Source: Turbatrix aceti (lineage: Eukaryota > Nematoda > Chromadorea > Rhabditida > Panagrolaimidae). Taken from it: 64,000 bases of DNA. A program made the translations under genes and the position numbers. How positions within the stretch are numbered: the stretch's first letter is position 1; each line of letters opens with the position of its first letter. The stretch spans positions 5,583,725 to 5,647,724 of the forward strand of contig OZ017769.1 in NCBI GenBank assembly GCA_963969345.1. Direction: 5' to 3'. Below, piece by piece: positions 58,480 to 64,000 of this stretch. The notes under the pieces are model-generated. The model ran no database searches. It saw only the letters and a list, made by a program, of their open reading frames with translations, and was not told the DNA's origin.

Positions 58480-60214
58480 ATGGACGGTGGAATGAACTCC
58501 GTGGTATCGGCCGCGCTTGCCCAGCTCTCGAATTCGCTACAGATGTCGTCAGCGTCGGCCGCGGCTTCTTCACAGGTGGCACCGCAACCACAGTCGAGAT
58601 TGCAGCAGAACTACGGCCAAACGCTGGCTTCAAGGTCGATGACGGTGCCGACGCAGCATCAGCCCCTGCTTCTGGCTCTACAGTCTCAGGCGGCGCTTGC
58701 TGCGAGCTTTTTGCCTTATACTCATCACCACGCGCCAGCTCCGTCGCAATCCGCGAGGACACCTTCGCACCAGGCCATCACTGACCTCGTGTCTTACTAC
58801 ACAACCGTGCAGATGGGTGGAACGACGTGCACTTGTCCCTACAGCCAGGGGCCCTGTCCGTTGCATCACGCCACGCAGACAGTTTTTACGACCGACCCTT
58901 CCCCAGGGGCGACGTCATTTCTCCAGCCAATGCCGACCCAGTCACTCTCGTCCCTCGGTCCGTTGACTCTCGCTCCGCAGCAACCCCAGACCGCCTACGC
59001 CCCGAACCCGAGACCTGCTCCGACGTCGGCGGACAATCTGAGGCATCTCATCTTCTCCCACCAGCAGCAACGCATCGTGGCAAATACCAACGCGGTCGCT
59101 GCAGCTGCCGCAGCGGCAGCCGCTGTCTCGCAGCAACAGCACCAGCCTTCGGCGGCCTCAACGAGGCTCAAGAGGCGTGCTTTCAACTCGAGCGACGCCC
59201 GACTGCCTGCAAAGGTGCCTCGCGGCATCAGCATGGATCAGGCGGCGCCGTCGTCTTCCCAGCAGCTATTATTAGGGGCTCCGAGCACGGTGGATGCTTC
59301 GGCGCAACTCAGCCTCGATGCGGGTGCGTCTCTGACGAGTATGGGCCTCATCGGGCCTCCAACGTGCTGCACAAACTGTCGACAGCCTTTTAACGGCTCG
59401 TTGCACACGGTTTCGCTCTGCGCTTGCCATGGCAGGACGGATTGTGAGAATGCCGGAAATATCTGTGGTCTCTGCTTCAGCATGTCTTCCTTGCCTCGAC
59501 CTGAACCCAGACTGTGAGTTTTTTTGCTGTTTGTTTGTCGATGATCATTTTTCGATTTTTTGTAGAACGGACAATCTCAATATGAGCGTACAACACCAGG
59601 TGCTGCAACTGAGATCTCAAGCTCACGCCGAACGAATGCAACAGGTAAATAACCACTTTTACCGCCAGCACTCGTACGACCTAAACTCGGCGGCAGCGGT
59701 GCAAAACATGTCTTCGTCGGCAGCCGTAGCAGCGGCGCTTCCCCAGGCAACAGCCCACCACACGTCTCCCCTCATGATCCTGAATCCCCAAGCCCTCGAA
59801 CTCCTCCTGCTCACGACCAATGATCCGCGGGCCGTCATCTTCAACGGCAACCTCCAGTCGCAGCACTCGTCATCCGTGCACCAGCAGATGCAGACCCTCC
59901 AGCAGGTGCTATCGACGACAGGTCACATGTCAGAGATTCCACCGATCGGAGCGACGCCAAACGAGATCAAGGCGAATACGTCTATCGTGACGTACAGCAA
60001 GGAAGAGGACATCCCGGAAGAGTTGAGGGAACGCTGCACGGTGTGCCTCGTTGACTTCGAGACAGAAGACGAACTGCGGGCTCTCAACTGCTGTCACATG
60101 TTCCACGTTGGATGCATTGATCGCTGGCTGACGTACAACAAAAAGTGCCCTGTATGTCGCGTCGAAATCGACAAACCCGGCAAGATCATTGCCGATTTCG
60201 CCGAATGCACGTAA
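58480..60214 (+). CDS. RING-H2 E3 ubiquitin ligase, Arkadia/RNF111-like
   Basis: Likely transfers ubiquitin from an E2 to substrates. Arkadia-type proteins act on SnoN/Ski repressors in TGF-beta/BMP signalling. Exons 58480-59513 and 59566-60214 (TAA); 560 aa. RING-H2 at 502-542: CTVC, then CCHMFHVGCIDRWL, NKKCPVC. The preceding GATPNEIKANTSIVTYSK and the CRVEI ending match the conserved C-terminus of the Arkadia/RNF165 group. The N-terminal 500 residues are disordered, rich in Gln, Ser, Ala and Pro, with an Ala run in exon 1. A basic patch (RLKRRAF) could be a nuclear localisation signal. A second Cys-rich block, CCTNC...CACHGRTDC...CGLC, lies at the end of exon 1 and is not part of the RING. 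TCTCPYSQGPCPLHH is a further Cys/His patch. Substrate role is inferred from the family only. Confidence 0.88.
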
Positions 60215-61425
60215 CCAATACCATCGGCCGTGTCGCAACTTTCCAATCGAGACCCGGGTAGCAGACGGAATGAATTACTCTCTCGTCTTGCGTGTGTGGC
60301 ACCGCAGTGGCCTACCGTTGACATGCCAAAGGTTGTTTTTTTTTCCTTCTCTTCACTCGCTCTTGTCACTCCCGCGAATCATGACCGCTCGCCAACCACC
60401 GACCTCGTCTTCCTCCCCTCTCGACGGATTGCGATCGCGTCGAGAGTGCCTCCAGCAACGGGTCTGCGTCACTTCCACTCCGGCCCCTCATTTCACTCCT
60501 TTCAAGTCTAATCCGTCATCCATCCCATCCCACGTCCTTCAGAACTGATAGCTCGATGTGTCCCTGTTATAGCCAAGGCGATCGCTTGTTTCAAAGCGAA
60601 ATCGTCTTTGGACCCCGGTGAAAAAGTCGTGAATATTTCTTTCCTATGCAATTTTTACCCGCGATGTGACCTCACTTCTATAAATAACCCACTATGCGCC
60701 TTTTCTTGTCTCTCGTTTGCGTTTGTGTTTGCTTGCTCGGCAAACACGACGACCCCCTCTGGCCTGTTCCTCTTTCTCACGACGAGATTTCTGGTCTTTC
60801 CTGACGTCGACGACTCGGCCGATGCATGCACCCACGCTAAGAACGGGTCTCAGCGCGAACGTTCGTTTGTTCGTTCCTTCGCGGTTACGATTACGATTCC
60901 CGTTGACGGCGTCTCGCCACGAAATTGATCGGGCGAAGACGTTGGCGTGTTTTTCGTACGGTTTGTTGGTGTCTTTCACGTGCTTTGGCTTCCGGTTTTT
61001 TTTTGTTTGCTGTTGTGCCGAGATTGGCGCGTCGAGACCACCCCGATGATGCCTGCCATGAGGGCGAGATCGAGCAGGTCCGACGGGCGTCGTCCGATTG
61101 CCTAGTCTTCTTTTTTTCGTAGTAGCAACACGCTCGTCGGTCTGTTCATGTTTCCTCCGGTCGATTTCAGGGTGTGACCGTTATGGATCCATCCTCCCCC
61201 CCCTCCCCACCCTAACCCTCCTCGACGACGTCCCCGATCGGTCTTAATCACAAACACACCCACCAGATCTGTGCTTTTTTGTTTTTATTTTTTTTTGTCT
61301 TTGCTCGTTCGTGTTACAAGAAAAAATGATGAAATATGAGAATAAATTGATTTATATGTGCCAAAGTGATGAAGACGTGGTGACGAACATAGTTGTTGAC
61401 TCTTACGATGACATACCTCCGGAGA
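60215..61425 (+). other. 3' region of the RING gene and spacer
   Basis: Pyrimidine-rich. GAGAATAAATTG near 61336 contains AATAAA but lies more than 1.1 kb from the stop. No exon is recognised before the candidate exon that follows. Confidence 0.35.
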
Positions 61426-61468
61426 CGAACTGGAAGACATCTTGGCAACGTCTGACCTGTTGCAGAAG

Positions 61469-61675
61469 ATGGCGGAGCTCGATACGTTGCCCAGCAAGTT
61501 TCTGTCGCTCGAGTTGCCCTCCATGGAGGACCTCGGCTTCGATCCGACCAAGGAGCTCAATCCTGAGACCCTCAAGAATCTCCGACTCGTCAGGGACGAT
61601 CCGCCCGAAGACGCGAAGCGACCTGACGTTTTCGAGCGCATGAACAAGAAATGCGTACCCGTTGCAGAAACTATC
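61469..61675 (+). CDS. Probable coding exon of an unidentified gene (partial)
   Basis: The open frame runs from about 61428 and is bounded downstream by a good donor (ACTATC|GTGGGT). From the first ATG (61469) it encodes 69 residues: MAELDTLPSKFLSLELPSME then DLGFDPTKELNPETLKNL and ending KKCVPVAETI. Codons are strongly C/G-ending, as in the real genes here. The frame extends upstream as DELEDILATSDLLQK, so the true exon may start at an acceptor near 61428 (weak, CCGGAG) or TTGCAG at 61465. No next exon was found to the end of the window in matching phase 0, so the gene probably continues past 64000. The family is not recognised; the peptide is acidic, without signal or membrane segment. Confidence 0.5.
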
Positions 61676-64000
61676 GTGGGTTTTTTTGTTATTGTTTTTT
61701 TTTATAGCGGCTGGACTGTCTTTTGTGCCAACCGCCGACGAGGAAGGACAGAATGGGTTCTTTCTGTTCTGGTTTGGGTTTGTCATTTGCGGACGTAATT
61801 TGTTGTTCAGGCACGCAGCGCAGGCAGGCGATTGCGGTGACCTTACGGCCCGACGAGGACGAGGACGGCGTCGTTGTTGTTGTTTGTGTCTGCTGCGAAC
61901 ACAGGGACCGGGGACGGTCGCGACCGTTGTCAGGTGTGCGCACCGGGTGCAGGTATGCGGGGGTCGACCGCCTGCCGTCCGAGGTCAGCGGGGGATATCG
62001 GCGCGCGCGCGCGCGTGCGGTGCCATTCGGTACCGAGGCTTCTCTCTTTCTCGTCCATCCACTTGCGCAGTCGAGTCGAGAGCGAACGAACGCGGGGGCG
62101 CAGGCGACCAGCTGATCCGATGATGATGGGACCTTTCTTGCTGGCCTTCCTTCATTTTATTCTCGGAAAAAGGGGTCGGTCGTGATTTGGAAAAACGAAT
62201 CCAACCTGCTGACAGGTTGGTCGTCGAGAAAAAAAGGCAAATCTCATTGCAGTGCGCTATGAAGCCCCTCATCGAGAAAAAAGCTCAGTGATGAGGGGCT
62301 TCATAGCGCACTGCAACGAGATTTGCCGTCATCGGATAAGCGATAAGCCATATAGGACTGTCTTTTTTGTCGTAGAGTCGTAAGACTCCAAATAACGCAT
62401 CAGGGTTGGTTTGGGCGATTTGGCAGGTCTTGAAGCGAAAATGCTGGTTATCAAAGCGATTGTTTAGATGCAACCAAGAATCATTTTGATAACTCTGTCC
62501 TCTGGTTTACAAATGACGAGCTAATCCCAAAGTGCTTTGCGGAGTCTAAAAAATATCTCTCGACGGTAGCCTTTGTGCCAAAGTACGAATAATCCCTAAG
62601 TCGGCAATCACAAAGAAGATACATGCAGCTTCGTAATCGTAATCCATGCCATCCACCTGCGAACCAGATAAATGCAAAAAGCAAGCAGCGGCGGTCCGAA
62701 TTTTAGGGGCCGTTTTATCATGCTAATTCGCCTTGAAATTCGAACGAAGCGCTGTCGGTTCTGCTTATTGTAAAATAAAATCCAAGTTTGAATTGTATCT
62801 AAAAGTTGGTCCGTCTGACTCGAACAGTGCGCTCGGAAGCAGAACGCAGCCCAACCAGCCCTCGAGGGGGTGTGTAGCGGCCATTGATTGCACCAGACAT
62901 CCCTCTTCCCTCCTCGCATGTAGTCCCTCTCTCCAGCCGGACATGCGCTGGGGTGTGATGCAACCAACGAACGCGGGGGAAACCGGAAGCCGCTGGATTC
63001 ACCTGTCTGGGGGGGGCTGAGAGACGGACGACAACGACGACGATGACGATGGACGCGACAAAAAAAGAGGGAGGGGTGCGACAAAAAAGAGGGATGCGTA
63101 ATTCGAGTATACAAGGACGCATGAAATCCTGATTTTTTTTGAGTGTCGTGTTTTGACGCAGGTGGCGATGAGCGGGGATGATTGTCTGACGCCGACTTCG
63201 ACTCCGACGGCGCGGTAACAGACTTTTTTTTATTATGTCTTCAGAATGAGTCATCAGGGAAAGACGAGAACTGTTTTAGCGTCGTCAGTGATGTGTGCTT
63301 TTTTTTTCTTCCGACGAAGCGGAACACGAACGAACACTTGTTAGCTGGCTGCATTCTGGGAAGAACCAGGTGGCCAGCCAGACAGGATGCTATGGGGTTA
63401 ATGTTGTGTTCTGTTCCATAGCACGGACCAGGCAGGGTTGGTTTGTCCTGACAGCCGGCTGGCTGGCTGGTTGCTGCACGAACGAACGAACAAACACGAC
63501 CCACCGACCGGAGAGCAAATCGATGGCGAACGAACGAACGAACGAGGCAGCATCGGTCGGTTGGTCGCACGCCCGCGCGCGAATGCGCGAAAAAAAGGTT
63601 TGCGTGTCCGTTTGTCGCCGTTCCGGATGCAGAACACAGAAGTCGAGAATGGCCACAGAAAATTTATTTATTTTGGGGGCGTTTCAAAAAAATACTTACG
63701 GATGTTTACTTTTTTTTGACCGAACGAACAAATGAGGCACGCGAATTTGGGGTGTGTGAGATGCCGAGTGGTTTTTCGCCGAGAACGAGGGACCCAACAC
63801 CTGATTTCCACGTTCTTCGACAAAGTCAGACATTCAAAACGACTCTGCAAACACAGGAAAGAGCTATTTTTGCTTTGTTTGCAAAAAAAGCAGACATGCA
63901 CTGAAGTTACGGAGTTTACTTTGCACCATGAGCGCTTTTTTGCTCGCTAAAACCGATTGCACCCAACGAAGAGCGAAAAACGGTAACGAAGAACGCTTTG
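61676..64000. other. No gene assigned; possible intron
   Basis: GC-rich simple sequence near 61.85-62.1 kb (GCGCGCGCGCGC at about 62000), GAAC tetranucleotides near 63479 and 63530, and T-runs. A 62-codon minus-strand frame (62473-62285) ends inside the inverted repeat. Otherwise nothing is recognisable. If the exon at 61469 is real, this is its downstream intron. Confidence 0.35.
62236..62327. repeat. 38-bp inverted repeat (hairpin) with 16-base loop
   Basis: GGCAAATCTCATTGCAGTGC (start of left arm, 62236-62273) pairs with the right arm 62290-62327 over 38 positions with one mismatch. GAG and CTC within the loop could add three more pairs. The right arm is also the 3' end of a minus-strand frame (ending TANLVAVRYEAPHH), so the left arm looks like an inverted copy of that end. 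It could be a transposon end, a template-switch product or a small-RNA hairpin. Confidence 0.85.

Overview
The window is nuclear DNA from an invertebrate animal, most likely a nematode. Genes have many introns (GT...AG, mostly ending TTTTCAG or TTTGCAG). Coding exons are rich in C-ending codons, while introns and spacers are full of T-runs. Five genes have a TTNCAG-type acceptor 2-10 bases upstream of the start codon, as expected if mRNAs receive a trans-spliced leader. The proton-channel subunit, the GABA-type receptor and the globin all look nematode-like. This placement rests on recognition by eye, not on a database search.

Layout. 1-4058: no recognisable gene, probably a large intron or upstream DNA of the next gene. 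4059-8367 (+): 3' part of a protein phosphatase 4 regulatory subunit 1 (PPP4R1-like) gene, 5 exons. 8937-9459: a hAT-like MITE. 10407-10942 (+): V-ATPase 16 kDa proteolipid subunit c. 11888-18896 (+): an 11-exon R3H/DEAH-box RNA helicase of the YTHDC2/DHX36 type without a YTH domain. 19393-20699 (-): an AT-rich four-exon orphan gene lying between two copies of a segment from the helicase 3' region. 21117-23070 (-): a seven-exon orphan gene with a duplicated exon and three Gly-x-Gln-Thr motifs. 23.1-33.9 kb: gene-poor, with two weak exon candidates. 33943-39640 (+): a five-exon globin with an N-terminal extension. 39.6-44.7 kb: gene-poor. 44765-48997 (+): a GABA-A-type Cys-loop chloride channel. 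49310-49926 (-): mitochondrial glycine cleavage H protein. 51532-52935 (-): UBA5, the UFM1-activating enzyme. 53-58.5 kb: gene-poor, low complexity. 58480-60214 (+): an Arkadia/RNF111-like RING-H2 ubiquitin ligase. About 61.4-61.7 kb (+): one probable exon of an unidentified gene. 62236-62327: a near-perfect 38-bp inverted repeat.

The genes are mostly unrelated housekeeping and neuronal genes and do not form a pathway. The most notable features are five hAT-like miniature elements (four of them intronic), two orphan genes beside a duplicated 3' segment, the extended globin, and the receptor's Gly at pore position 2'. Exon models were built by hand from splice signals and reading-frame phase. 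Where stated, phases close exactly.
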